Assembly (NCBI GenBank): GCA_963210315.1
Contig: OY723249.1
Span: 868,569-932,568 of the forward strand
Reading direction: 5' to 3'
DNA: 64,000 nt
Source: Rhynchopus euleeides
Taxonomy: Eukaryota; Euglenozoa; Diplonemea; Diplonemida; Diplonemidae
The translations under genes and the position numbers were made by a program. Under the pieces are notes generated by a model that worked only from the letters and a program-made list of their open reading frames with translations, made no database searches and was not told the origin of the DNA. Position 1 is the stretch's first letter. Each line of letters opens with the position of its first letter. This document shows positions 44,605 through 56,262 of this stretch, piece by piece.

Positions 44605-46416
44605 TTATGCCTTCTTGGCGTCGAACTCGTCGTCGAAGACGAAGTCCGGGGTGCGGGGCTCCCCCAGCGAGCTGGTGAACTTGCGCTGGCGGGAAGACGG
44701 GGGCTCGGAGTGCTCGGCGTCGTGTGCCGCCTTCTTCGTCTCCTTGAACTGGTCCTCCGTCACACCCTGGCTCATGATGCCGGTGGAGGTCAGGTTGTTG
44801 ACCAGACCCGACTGGAAGTCGACGACCTGGGCACCGCTCCACTTCTGGTGGGTCAGGGTGTCGACGCCGTGGGCGCGCTCCTCGCGCTGGATGCGCTCCA
44901 CGTAGGCGCGCATGCCACGCTCGGCGTAGTCGCGTGTGAACAGGTCCGTCCCGAGGGCGTTGCTGTGCAGACCCGCGAGGGTGCAGAACTGCCACACGAA
45001 CCCGTGGCGACCGATGTCGCGCGTGAAGGACTCCATGCCCGCGTCCGACAGGCCCGACACGTCCCAGTTGAACGAGGGGGACAGGTTGTAGGCCAGGTAC
45101 TGGTTCGGGTGCTTGGCGTGCACGCCAGCCGCGAACTTCGCCGCCTGCTCCACGTTCGGGGTGTCGGTCTCCATCCAGATCAGGTCGGCGTGCGGGGCGA
45201 ACGCCTTGGCACGCTGAATGCACAGGTCCATCCCGCTCAGGACACGGTAGTACCCCTCACGCGTGCGGGGCTTGTACCACGACCAGTACAGCTCCACACC
45301 CAGGTCACGCGCCAGCTCGCGCTGCTCCACGTGGCCCAGGTCCGTGTAGTTCGCCTCCCACGTCGCCAGCGCCTCCTTGATGGACGCGTCCGTCTTCCCC
45401 AGCTTCTTGATCTCCTCCGTCACAGCCTCCCCGAAGGTCATCAGGTTCGCCTTCTCACCCCACACCGTCTGTGCCTTCATCATCTCCTCAGGCGACAGGC
45501 GCGCCTTCTCCATGTCACGCAGGGCGTCCACCAGGTTGGGCAGGTCCTTGTTGCGCGTCCCCATGATGAAGGGGTGGTCACGCGTGTCGATGTTGTTGTC
45601 CAGGAACTGCGCGGAGTCCGCGTCCGTGCGCCCCACCACCAGGGTCTGCGTCCCCATCACGTCGAACTGCAGACGCGCAGCCTTCAACCGCTCCACGTGC
45701 TCCTGGATCGACACCAGCACCTTCCCGCCCATGTGACCGCACTTCTTCGTCCCCGCCTTCTGGTCCTCCAGGTGGATACCCGCGGCACCCGCCTCAGCCA
45801 TCATCTTCGCCAGCTTCATCACGGCCGACACACCGCCGTGCCCCGTGTCACCGTCCGCGATGATGGGGGCGAAGTAGTCCACAATGGGGGTCGCGCGGCG
45901 CTCCGCCTCCGTCATCTGGCTGCGCGCCAGGGCCTGCTTCCGGTCGTGGAACATCAGCGCGCGGAACAGCTGGTCCACCTTGTTGGGCACCGTGTCCATC
46001 GGGTAGTCCGCCAGGTCCGGACCGGGCTCGTTCGACGTGGAGCACGTCGACGACGACTGCCACCCGCTCACGTAGATCGTCGGCACAGACTTCACCATCT
46101 GGGTGATCTGGACGGGGTCGAGGCACCCGTACGTCCACGTCGTCTCCTTGTTGTCCCAGTTCTTCCCGAACATGGACCACGCCTTCTTCGCCGACTCGTT
46201 GGCCAGGTGGTAGCGCTTGCTCGTCTCCGGGAACGTCCCGCGCAGGCGCGCAACATCCTCCGCAGACCACGTCCGCTCCGTCTTGTTGAAACGCGGCAGG
46301 TCGAAGAACTCCTGCACCTTCGCAACCTCGTCCGCCAGGCGCAGACCCTCGGGGTCGCTCCCGAACGCCCTGCGACCCTGCGCGAGCACGCGCGACGTCG
46401 TCTTGGCCGTCTGCAT
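44605..46416 (-). CDS. ICL: Isocitrate lyase, array copy 1 (3'-most)
   Basis: This 603-aa enzyme cleaves isocitrate to glyoxylate and succinate in the glyoxylate cycle. The active-site motif KKCGHM is intact (residues 224-229, catalytic Cys226), as are ADGDTGHGG (187-195) and NLSPSFNW. The start is the ATG at 46416; the frame is open further up only through a GTG. The N-terminus [20 protein letters not shown] is Arg-rich, Ser/Thr-rich and free of acids, like a mitochondrial presequence. The C-terminus DAKKA is not a canonical peroxisomal signal. Copy 1 differs from copies 2-4 at three C-terminal residues: Pro instead of Ala at 572, Thr instead of Ala at 581, Gly instead of Glu at 585. Its 3' flank is unique. 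Confidence 0.95.
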   Translation of the reverse strand: MQTAKTTSRVLAQGRRAFGSDPEGLRLADEVAKVQEFFDLPRFNKTERTWSAEDVARLRGTFPETSKRYHLANESAKKAWSMFGKNWDNKETTWTYGCLDPVQITQMVKSVPTIYVSGWQSSSTCSTSNEPGPDLADYPMDTVPNKVDQLFRALMFHDRKQALARSQMTEAERRATPIVDYFAPIIADGDTGHGGVSAVMKLAKMMAEAGAAGIHLEDQKAGTKKCGHMGGKVLVSIQEHVERLKAARLQFDVMGTQTLVVGRTDADSAQFLDNNIDTRDHPFIMGTRNKDLPNLVDALRDMEKARLSPEEMMKAQTVWGEKANLMTFGEAVTEEIKKLGKTDASIKEALATWEANYTDLGHVEQRELARDLGVELYWSWYKPRTREGYYRVLSGMDLCIQRAKAFAPHADLIWMETDTPNVEQAAKFAAGVHAKHPNQYLAYNLSPSFNWDVSGLSDAGMESFTRDIGRHGFVWQFCTLAGLHSNALGTDLFTRDYAERGMRAYVERIQREERAHGVDTLTHQKWSGAQVVDFQSGLVNNLTSTGIMSQGVTEDQFKETKKAAHDAEHSEPPSSRQRKFTSSLGEPRTPDFVFDDEFDAKKA

Positions 46417-49400
46417 CTTGCTTCTTATTTGCTTCTGGATTGCTAACTGCAGGGTGGATGAGTGTAGGTTGTGTTGTGCGTGTGCGGTGCTCCGTGTGTA
46501 CTCCGTGGTCTGTGATTCTGTGTTTGTGTCGGGCCCATGCAGGAATTGCAGCACGGCTGTCACGACACCTTATGCCTTCCAGCTCCCGCATCACCCACCC
46601 CCCCTCCCGTTGTGCCTGAAGATGCAATTGCCACCACTTCTTCCACATCTGGACTCAAGATTCGTGCCAGTAAGGACATGGGAAGCGGCTCCGTCCAGCT
46701 TGTGATTCGCATTCGCGAATGCAGCACCGAGAAGCTCTCCTCTGGGCAAGCGAGGTGGACGTGGAGCTGTCTGCGGGGTTCCGGCGGTGGTTTCGCCGCA
46801 ACCCAGGAATTAACCACGTCAGGCGGGGTTGGCAGTGCTGCCTTCCGTTCTACCTTGCCTTCTCTTGGCCCACATGGAGAGGACCACCCTTCCTTATTTA
46901 TGCATCGATCCCCTTCCCGTGTCTATTTCCTTTAGCTGGGTCCGCCCCGCCGACGACTGCCCTATGACCAGGCCAGGCACTCTGCCCCTCCAAAGCCACC
47001 TGACACCCCACCCAGGGCTGCGCCAGGGAGCTTTTTCAGGGCCCATCGCTGAACAACATCGACTGGCGCTGCCCAACTGTCGCCACAGGATCTCATCTGT
47101 GGGTGGCACCTCAAGCTGGAAATTCAGCTCCTGGGGTCAGGTGGGGCCGGCAGACCTGCATGGCATCCTGTGTGACGCCGGGCATCAGGGCAGCTCCAAT
47201 GGGCAGTCCCTCTGCCGGGCAAACACCCAGGGGGCAATGCCGGCCCGTCGACGCAGTGTGCACACTGCGCTGCGGGCTTGGATGAGTCGGTGATGTTCCA
47301 CATACTCCCCCTGCAGCCCCGCGGCCAGCTCAGTCACCCATCACCCCCCAGCACACTACTGGGTGCTTGCCTGGGTGACACCCCCATGCAGGGCTCCCTT
47401 CGGGGTCCTGCGGACCTGCTCCGTTGTCTCTGTGAGAGGCGCTGTCTCAGTCGGTGGCTGAAGAGCCCCGGCACGAATGGCAGACAGTAGGCAGAAGCAC
47501 GCATGACTGCGCTGGACGCGACAATGCGGGATGTACACCGCAGGCCTGAGTGGCAGGGCATCGAGAGGCTTCGATGCCGGCATAAGGTGCACAGCCCAAG
47601 AAGTGATGCCGCTGGCATCATGCAGTCCGACGTGGTGCAAAAAATGAAAGTGGAGGTGAAAGATGGGCTTTGCAGGCAACAGACATCGGGACGGAATCTG
47701 GTGACGCAATATCAGGGGAAGCAAGGTGGACTCATGGGTCGCATCGAAAAGGCTCAGCGGGGGGTGTCATGACTGTGAGAAGAGTGAGTGTGATGGAGGT
47801 GGGGAGGATGCAGGCGGCTGCAGGGGTGTCGTCAATGCGATTACCTGCAAACCTGCCTTTGCGGGTTGCTGGGCGAAAAAGAGGGACGGCGGCGGGAGAG
47901 TCTGTTGGGAAGTGGGGAGAGGGGGGGGGGGAAGGAGGAGGAGACAGCGCTGCTGCGTCGTGTGTTATCTTGTGCAACTCGCTGCTGTCCGACTGCAGCC
48001 CACTGCGGCCCGCCCTCCAACAAGAGTGGCTTCCCATTCGGCCGGATGCTCGGCACGAACGGGTGGGCAAGTGGGGATGGGTTGCACGTGCCGCAGCCAC
48101 ATCAGATGCGGTGTGCGGCAGTGCACCCGACACATGTGCCTTGGTATACATCTCCGGCAACTCTCTCCGTCTCTCTCTGGAATCAGACTCACACAGACTC
48201 ACACGCTCACAGACTCAACACAGTCACTCGATGTCAACGTTTGTCGCGTTGTTCGTGGCTGCATGGCGCTGGGACCCTTGAGGGCCGAGCAGCAGCACTC
48301 CGCCCTGACGTTCACATGGAGCACATGGTTTCCTCAACAGCACCCTCCAGGGAGGGGCACGAAAGGCGAAACATCGCATGCTGGGGTGGGGTGGGAGGCC
48401 TCCGCCATGCACGGCACAGCCGCTGCACACCACAGCAGGCGCGTTGGATGCTCGATGGCTGCAGGCAGACACGGCATCCGAACAAGCTGTGCTTACGATG
48501 TGCGGGGTGTGGGTGCGTGGGGTGTGTGGAGGCACAAGGCGTGTGGCACACAGGTGCCGCCGCCTGCTAGCAGGCTGGGGTGACAGGTAGGAAGGGGACT
48601 CGGCGGCGTGGCATGTGGAGGAGAAGGGTGCCGCGGCAACGGCGGAGGAGCGCCGCTGCCGCAGGGTGGAAAATGACGTTTTCGGAAAAAGTACTCTGCA
48701 CAGCACTGCTGGGCAGCACCACAATTTCATTCAGCCGTGCAGCAGCCAGACGTGCTCCGACACGAGCAAATGGACCAGAGCAGCTGGCGTGCACACCGCT
48801 GTACGTTTTACGAGGAGTATTGTTCAGTACTGCCTTCACACTGCCTGACGCACGGGGTGTACAGGCAGAAGGAGGCACATTGCCGTTGCCAAACGGCGTC
48901 CTTTTGTTGGAGATTTGTTGTGGCCATAGTTTGAAACAGACAGCCGCACAAACACAGTCTGCACATGAAGCATCCCTCAATGGGGGCAATGCAGGAGGGT
49001 TTGTAGCGGTGGAGGGAAGGGAACCACTGCCGCCGAAGAGAAAACAAAACAAGGGAGGGGATGGGGTGTCGTAATGGAATAGAAGAGTCATAGCGCGCTG
49101 TCCATCCCAGGCACAGCAAGCCCCGTCAGGACCGCTGTGCCACACAGGACGGGGCAGGGAAAACAACAATTCAGAAGTAGGGATACGGGCGGTGCGCTGT
49201 CAGCACACGCCGCAACCCTGCATGATGCAGTGGGTGCGTAATGGATTCGGTTCTATGTTCTGTGATGAGGTGTGAACGCAGCGCTCACACGTGGTCCCGA
49301 CACGGCCACAACAGGGTCAACAGCACGCAGTGGCGTGCTGTTTGGCGCGATGCACGACCCAGTGGCAGTGAGGGTGCGGCTGCAAAGACGTGGATGGCGG

Positions 49401-49527
49401 CACCCTTGCCAGGTGTGGAGGATCAAGCGGGTGGGTGCCGACACACTGCAGCTGCTGAGTGGGCGTTGGTGTTGTTGATGTTGTTGCTGCTGGTGCTGCT
49501 GCTGTCACTGCCATCGCTACATGCAGT
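46417..49527. other. Isocitrate lyase spacer, unit 1
   Basis: This 3.1-kb region lies upstream of copy 1 and downstream of copy 2. It carries several open frames up to 285 codons, but they overlap one another on both strands, lack motifs and have no coding-like bias. It probably holds the promoter, 5' UTR and 3' UTR. A short G run lies at about 47921-47931. The sequence recurs at 51340-54450 and 56263-59373. Confidence 0.6.
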
Positions 49528-51339
49528 TTATGCCTTCTTGGCGTCGAACTCGTCGTCGAAGACGAAGTCCGGGGTGCGGGGCTCCTCCAGCGAGCTGGCG
49601 AACTTGCGCTGGCGGGAAGACGGGGCCTCGGAGTGCTCGGCGTCGTGTGCCGCCTTCTTCGTCTCCTTGAACTGGTCCTCCGTCACACCCTGGCTCATGA
49701 TGCCGGTGGAGGTCAGGTTGTTGACCAGACCCGACTGGAAGTCGACGACCTGGGCACCGCTCCACTTCTGGTGGGTCAGGGTGTCGACGCCGTGGGCGCG
49801 CTCCTCGCGCTGGATGCGCTCCACGTAGGCGCGCATGCCACGCTCGGCGTAGTCGCGCGTGAACAGGTCCGTCCCGAGGGCGTTGCTGTGCAGACCCGCG
49901 AGGGTGCAGAACTGCCACACGAACCCGTGGCGACCGATGTCGCGCGTGAAGGACTCCATGCCCGCGTCCGACAGGCCCGACACGTCCCAGTTGAACGAGG
50001 GGGACAGGTTGTAGGCCAGGTACTGGTTCGGGTGCTTGGCGTGCACGCCAGCCGCGAACTTCGCCGCCTGCTCCACGTTCGGGGTGTCGGTCTCCATCCA
50101 GATCAGGTCGGCGTGCGGGGCGAACGCCTTGGCACGCTGAATGCACAGGTCCATCCCGCTCAGGACACGGTAGTACCCCTCACGCGTGCGGGGCTTGTAC
50201 CACGACCAGTACAGCTCCACACCCAGGTCACGCGCCAGCTCGCGCTGCTCCACGTGGCCCAGGTCCGTGTAGTTCGCCTCCCACGTCGCCAGCGCCTCCT
50301 TGATGGACGCGTCCGTCTTCCCCAGCTTCTTGATCTCCTCCGTCACAGCCTCCCCGAAGGTCATCAGGTTCGCCTTCTCACCCCACACCGTCTGTGCCTT
50401 CATCATCTCCTCAGGCGACAGGCGCGCCTTCTCCATGTCACGCAGGGCGTCCACCAGGTTGGGCAGGTCCTTGTTGCGCGTCCCCATGATGAAGGGGTGG
50501 TCACGCGTGTCGATGTTGTTGTCCAGGAACTGCGCGGAGTCCGCGTCCGTGCGCCCCACCACCAGGGTCTGCGTCCCCATCACGTCGAACTGCAGACGCG
50601 CAGCCTTCAACCGCTCCACGTGCTCCTGGATCGACACCAGCACCTTCCCGCCCATGTGACCGCACTTCTTCGTCCCCGCCTTCTGGTCCTCCAGGTGGAT
50701 ACCCGCGGCACCCGCCTCAGCCATCATCTTCGCCAGCTTCATCACGGCCGACACACCGCCGTGCCCCGTGTCACCGTCCGCGATGATGGGGGCGAAGTAG
50801 TCCACAATGGGGGTCGCGCGGCGCTCCGCCTCCGTCATCTGGCTGCGCGCCAGGGCCTGCTTCCGGTCGTGGAACATCAGCGCGCGGAACAGCTGGTCCA
50901 CCTTGTTGGGCACCGTGTCCATCGGGTAGTCCGCCAGGTCCGGACCGGGCTCGTTCGACGTGGAGCACGTCGACGACGACTGCCACCCGCTCACGTAGAT
51001 CGTCGGCACAGACTTCACCATCTGGGTGATCTGGACGGGGTCGAGGCACCCGTACGTCCACGTCGTCTCCTTGTTGTCCCAGTTCTTCCCGAACATGGAC
51101 CACGCCTTCTTCGCCGACTCGTTGGCCAGGTGGTAGCGCTTGCTCGTCTCCGGGAACGTCCCGCGCAGGCGCGCAACATCCTCCGCAGACCACGTCCGCT
51201 CCGTCTTGTTGAAACGCGGCAGGTCGAAGAACTCCTGCACCTTCGCAACCTCGTCCGCCAGGCGCAGACCCTCGGGGTCGCTCCCGAACGCCCTGCGACC
51301 CTGCGCGAGCACGCGCGACGTCGTCTTGGCCGTCTGCAT
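49528..51339 (-). CDS. ICL: Isocitrate lyase, array copy 2
   Basis: 603 aa, same motifs as copy 1, with Ala572, Ala581 and Glu585. The amino-acid sequence is the same as copies 3 and 4. The 49-base 5' leader and the upstream spacer match copies 1 and 3. Against copy 1, at least one further change is silent (CGC for CGT near 49858). Confidence 0.95.
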   Translation of the reverse strand: MQTAKTTSRVLAQGRRAFGSDPEGLRLADEVAKVQEFFDLPRFNKTERTWSAEDVARLRGTFPETSKRYHLANESAKKAWSMFGKNWDNKETTWTYGCLDPVQITQMVKSVPTIYVSGWQSSSTCSTSNEPGPDLADYPMDTVPNKVDQLFRALMFHDRKQALARSQMTEAERRATPIVDYFAPIIADGDTGHGGVSAVMKLAKMMAEAGAAGIHLEDQKAGTKKCGHMGGKVLVSIQEHVERLKAARLQFDVMGTQTLVVGRTDADSAQFLDNNIDTRDHPFIMGTRNKDLPNLVDALRDMEKARLSPEEMMKAQTVWGEKANLMTFGEAVTEEIKKLGKTDASIKEALATWEANYTDLGHVEQRELARDLGVELYWSWYKPRTREGYYRVLSGMDLCIQRAKAFAPHADLIWMETDTPNVEQAAKFAAGVHAKHPNQYLAYNLSPSFNWDVSGLSDAGMESFTRDIGRHGFVWQFCTLAGLHSNALGTDLFTRDYAERGMRAYVERIQREERAHGVDTLTHQKWSGAQVVDFQSGLVNNLTSTGIMSQGVTEDQFKETKKAAHDAEHSEAPSSRQRKFASSLEEPRTPDFVFDDEFDAKKA

Positions 51340-54300
51340 CTTGCTTCTTATTTGCTTCTGGATTGCTAACTGCAGGGTGGATGAGTGTAGGTTGTGTTGT
51401 GCGTGTGCGGTGCTCCGTGTGTACTCCGTGGTCTGTGATTCTGTGTTTGTGTCGGGCCCATGCAGGAATTGCAGCACGGCTGTCACGACACCTTATGCCT
51501 TCCAGCTCCCGCATCACCCACCCCCCCTCCCGTTGTGCCTGAAGATGCAATTGCCACCACTTCTTCCACATCTGGACTCAAGATTCGTGCCAGTAAGGAC
51601 ATGGGAAGCGGCTCCGTCCAGCTTGTGATTCGCATTCGCGAATGCAGCACCGAGAAGCTCTCCTCTGGGCAAGCGAGGTGGACGTGGAGCTGTCTGCGGG
51701 GTTCCGGCGGTGGTTTCGCCGCAACCCAGGAATTAACCACGTCAGGCGGGGTTGGCAGTGCTGCCTTCCGTTCTACCTTGCCTTCTCTTGGCCCACATGG
51801 AGAGGACCACCCTTCCTTATTTATGCATCGATCCCCTTCCCGTGTCTATTTCCTTTAGCTGGGTCCGCCCCGCCGACGACTGCCCTATGACCAGGCCAGG
51901 CACTCTGCCCCTCCAAAGCCACCTGACACCCCACCCAGGGCTGCGCCAGGGAGCTTTTTCAGGGCCCATCGCTGAACAACATCGACTGGCGCTGCCCAAC
52001 TGTCGCCACAGGATCTCATCTGTGGGTGGCACCTCAAGCTGGAAATTCAGCTCCTGGGGTCAGGTGGGGCCGGCAGACCTGCATGGCATCCTGTGTGACG
52101 CCGGGCATCAGGGCAGCTCCAATGGGCAGTCCCTCTGCCGGGCAAACACCCAGGGGGCAATGCCGGCCCGTCGACGCAGTGTGCACACTGCGCTGCGGGC
52201 TTGGATGAGTCGGTGATGTTCCACATACTCCCCCTGCAGCCCCGCGGCCAGCTCAGTCACCCATCACCCCCCAGCACACTACTGGGTGCTTGCCTGGGTG
52301 ACACCCCCATGCAGGGCTCCCTTCGGGGTCCTGCGGACCTGCTCCGTTGTCTCTGTGAGAGGCGCTGTCTCAGTCGGTGGCTGAAGAGCCCCGGCACGAA
52401 TGGCAGACAGTAGGCAGAAGCACGCATGACTGCGCTGGACGCGACAATGCGGGATGTACACCGCAGGCCTGAGTGGCAGGGCATCGAGAGGCTTCGATGC
52501 CGGCATAAGGTGCACAGCCCAAGAAGTGATGCCGCTGGCATCATGCAGTCCGACGTGGTGCAAAAAATGAAAGTGGAGGTGAAAGATGGGCTTTGCAGGC
52601 AACAGACATCGGGACGGAATCTGGTGACGCAATATCAGGGGAAGCAAGGTGGACTCATGGGTCGCATCGAAAAGGCTCAGCGGGGGGTGTCATGACTGTG
52701 AGAAGAGTGAGTGTGATGGAGGTGGGGAGGATGCAGGCGGCTGCAGGGGTGTCGTCAATGCGATTACCTGCAAACCTGCCTTTGCGGGTTGCTGGGCGAA
52801 AAAGAGGGACGGCGGCGGGAGAGTCTGTTGGGAAGTGGGGAGAGGGGGGGGGGGAAGGAGGAGGAGACAGCGCTGCTGCGTCGTGTGTTATCTTGTGCAA
52901 CTCGCTGCTGTCCGACTGCAGCCCACTGCGGCCCGCCCTCCAACAAGAGTGGCTTCCCATTCGGCCGGATGCTCGGCACGAACGGGTGGGCAAGTGGGGA
53001 TGGGTTGCACGTGCCGCAGCCACATCAGATGCGGTGTGCGGCAGTGCACCCGACACATGTGCCTTGGTATACATCTCCGGCAACTCTCTCCGTCTCTCTC
53101 TGGAATCAGACTCACACAGACTCACACGCTCACAGACTCAACACAGTCACTCGATGTCAACGTTTGTCGCGTTGTTCGTGGCTGCATGGCGCTGGGACCC
53201 TTGAGGGCCGAGCAGCAGCACTCCGCCCTGACGTTCACATGGAGCACATGGTTTCCTCAACAGCACCCTCCAGGGAGGGGCACGAAAGGCGAAACATCGC
53301 ATGCTGGGGTGGGGTGGGAGGCCTCCGCCATGCACGGCACAGCCGCTGCACACCACAGCAGGCGCGTTGGATGCTCGATGGCTGCAGGCAGACACGGCAT
53401 CCGAACAAGCTGTGCTTACGATGTGCGGGGTGTGGGTGCGTGGGGTGTGTGGAGGCACAAGGCGTGTGGCACACAGGTGCCGCCGCCTGCTAGCAGGCTG
53501 GGGTGACAGGTAGGAAGGGGACTCGGCGGCGTGGCATGTGGAGGAGAAGGGTGCCGCGGCAACGGCGGAGGAGCGCCGCTGCCGCAGGGTGGAAAATGAC
53601 GTTTTCGGAAAAAGTACTCTGCACAGCACTGCTGGGCAGCACCACAATTTCATTCAGCCGTGCAGCAGCCAGACGTGCTCCGACACGAGCAAATGGACCA
53701 GAGCAGCTGGCGTGCACACCGCTGTACGTTTTACGAGGAGTATTGTTCAGTACTGCCTTCACACTGCCTGACGCACGGGGTGTACAGGCAGAAGGAGGCA
53801 CATTGCCGTTGCCAAACGGCGTCCTTTTGTTGGAGATTTGTTGTGGCCATAGTTTGAAACAGACAGCCGCACAAACACAGTCTGCACATGAAGCATCCCT
53901 CAATGGGGGCAATGCAGGAGGGTTTGTAGCGGTGGAGGGAAGGGAACCACTGCCGCCGAAGAGAAAACAAAACAAGGGAGGGGATGGGGTGTCGTAATGG
54001 AATAGAAGAGTCATAGCGCGCTGTCCATCCCAGGCACAGCAAGCCCCGTCAGGACCGCTGTGCCACACAGGACGGGGCAGGGAAAACAACAATTCAGAAG
54101 TAGGGATACGGGCGGTGCGCTGTCAGCACACGCCGCAACCCTGCATGATGCAGTGGGTGCGTAATGGATTCGGTTCTATGTTCTGTGATGAGGTGTGAAC
54201 GCAGCGCTCACACGTGGTCCCGACACGGCCACAACAGGGTCAACAGCACGCAGTGGCGTGCTGTTTGGCGCGATGCACGACCCAGTGGCAGTGAGGGTGC

Positions 54301-54450
54301 GGCTGCAAAGACGTGGATGGCGGCACCCTTGCCAGGTGTGGAGGATCAAGCGGGTGGGTGCCGACACACTGCAGCTGCTGAGTGGGCGTTGGTGTTGTTG
54401 ATGTTGTTGCTGCTGGTGCTGCTGCTGTCACTGCCATCGCTACATGCAGT
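51340..54450. other. Isocitrate lyase spacer, unit 2
   Basis: Same sequence as 46417-49527 as far as I can see by eye. Upstream of copy 2. Confidence 0.7.
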
Positions 54451-56262
54451 TTATGCCTTCTTGGCGTCGAACTCGTCGTCGAAGACGAAGTCCGGGGTGC
54501 GGGGCTCCTCCAGCGAGCTGGCGAACTTGCGCTGGCGGGAAGACGGGGCCTCGGAGTGCTCGGCGTCGTGTGCCGCCTTCTTCGTCTCCTTGAACTGGTC
54601 CTCCGTCACACCCTGGCTCATGATGCCGGTGGAGGTCAGGTTGTTGACCAGACCCGACTGGAAGTCGACGACCTGGGCACCGCTCCACTTCTGGTGGGTC
54701 AGGGTGTCGACGCCGTGGGCGCGCTCCTCGCGCTGGATGCGCTCCACGTAGGCGCGCATGCCACGCTCGGCGTAGTCGCGCGTGAACAGGTCCGTCCCGA
54801 GGGCGTTGCTGTGCAGACCCGCGAGGGTGCAGAACTGCCACACGAACCCGTGGCGACCGATGTCGCGCGTGAAGGACTCCATGCCCGCGTCCGACAGGCC
54901 CGACACGTCCCAGTTGAACGAGGGGGACAGGTTGTAGGCCAGGTACTGGTTCGGGTGCTTGGCGTGCACGCCAGCCGCGAACTTCGCCGCCTGCTCCACG
55001 TTCGGGGTGTCGGTCTCCATCCAGATCAGGTCGGCGTGCGGGGCGAACGCCTTGGCACGCTGAATGCACAGGTCCATCCCGCTCAGGACACGGTAGTACC
55101 CCTCACGCGTGCGGGGCTTGTACCACGACCAGTACAGCTCCACACCCAGGTCACGCGCCAGCTCGCGCTGCTCCACGTGGCCCAGGTCCGTGTAGTTCGC
55201 CTCCCACGTCGCCAGCGCCTCCTTGATGGACGCGTCCGTCTTCCCCAGCTTCTTGATCTCCTCCGTCACAGCCTCCCCGAAGGTCATCAGGTTCGCCTTC
55301 TCACCCCACACCGTCTGTGCCTTCATCATCTCCTCAGGCGACAGGCGCGCCTTCTCCATGTCACGCAGGGCGTCCACCAGGTTGGGCAGGTCCTTGTTGC
55401 GCGTCCCCATGATGAAGGGGTGGTCACGCGTGTCGATGTTGTTGTCCAGGAACTGCGCGGAGTCCGCGTCCGTGCGCCCCACCACCAGGGTCTGCGTCCC
55501 CATCACGTCGAACTGCAGACGCGCAGCCTTCAACCGCTCCACGTGCTCCTGGATCGACACCAGCACCTTCCCGCCCATGTGACCGCACTTCTTCGTCCCC
55601 GCCTTCTGGTCCTCCAGGTGGATACCCGCGGCACCCGCCTCAGCCATCATCTTCGCCAGCTTCATCACGGCCGACACACCGCCGTGCCCCGTGTCACCGT
55701 CCGCGATGATGGGGGCGAAGTAGTCCACAATGGGGGTCGCGCGGCGCTCCGCCTCCGTCATCTGGCTGCGCGCCAGGGCCTGCTTCCGGTCGTGGAACAT
55801 CAGCGCGCGGAACAGCTGGTCCACCTTGTTGGGCACCGTGTCCATCGGGTAGTCCGCCAGGTCCGGACCGGGCTCGTTCGACGTGGAGCACGTCGACGAC
55901 GACTGCCACCCGCTCACGTAGATCGTCGGCACAGACTTCACCATCTGGGTGATCTGGACGGGGTCGAGGCACCCGTACGTCCACGTCGTCTCCTTGTTGT
56001 CCCAGTTCTTCCCGAACATGGACCACGCCTTCTTCGCCGACTCGTTGGCCAGGTGGTAGCGCTTGCTCGTCTCCGGGAACGTCCCGCGCAGGCGCGCAAC
56101 ATCCTCCGCAGACCACGTCCGCTCCGTCTTGTTGAAACGCGGCAGGTCGAAGAACTCCTGCACCTTCGCAACCTCGTCCGCCAGGCGCAGACCCTCGGGG
56201 TCGCTCCCGAACGCCCTGCGACCCTGCGCGAGCACGCGCGACGTCGTCTTGGCCGTCTGCAT
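54451..56262 (-). CDS. ICL: Isocitrate lyase, array copy 3
   Basis: 603 aa, identical in product to copy 2, with the same leader and upstream spacer. Confidence 0.95.
   Translation of the reverse strand: MQTAKTTSRVLAQGRRAFGSDPEGLRLADEVAKVQEFFDLPRFNKTERTWSAEDVARLRGTFPETSKRYHLANESAKKAWSMFGKNWDNKETTWTYGCLDPVQITQMVKSVPTIYVSGWQSSSTCSTSNEPGPDLADYPMDTVPNKVDQLFRALMFHDRKQALARSQMTEAERRATPIVDYFAPIIADGDTGHGGVSAVMKLAKMMAEAGAAGIHLEDQKAGTKKCGHMGGKVLVSIQEHVERLKAARLQFDVMGTQTLVVGRTDADSAQFLDNNIDTRDHPFIMGTRNKDLPNLVDALRDMEKARLSPEEMMKAQTVWGEKANLMTFGEAVTEEIKKLGKTDASIKEALATWEANYTDLGHVEQRELARDLGVELYWSWYKPRTREGYYRVLSGMDLCIQRAKAFAPHADLIWMETDTPNVEQAAKFAAGVHAKHPNQYLAYNLSPSFNWDVSGLSDAGMESFTRDIGRHGFVWQFCTLAGLHSNALGTDLFTRDYAERGMRAYVERIQREERAHGVDTLTHQKWSGAQVVDFQSGLVNNLTSTGIMSQGVTEDQFKETKKAAHDAEHSEAPSSRQRKFASSLEEPRTPDFVFDDEFDAKKA

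Noticed and set aside
46417..46563. 49-residue N-terminal extension of isocitrate lyase
   Set aside because: It opens with GTG, not ATG. The ATG at 46416 (and equivalents) begins a plausible presequence, and the array identity of copy 4 breaks inside the extension.
47726..48583. 285-codon plus-strand frame in the isocitrate lyase spacer (repeated in each unit)
   Set aside because: It overlaps other open frames on both strands, has no motif, and its codon use lacks the bias of neighbouring genes.
49459..51369. Long plus-strand frame (about 636 codons) opposite each isocitrate lyase
   Set aside because: It is the exact antisense of the enzyme, rich in His/Arg/Leu/Val as expected from the mirror of biased codons, and has no motif. 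It recurs only because the gene does.
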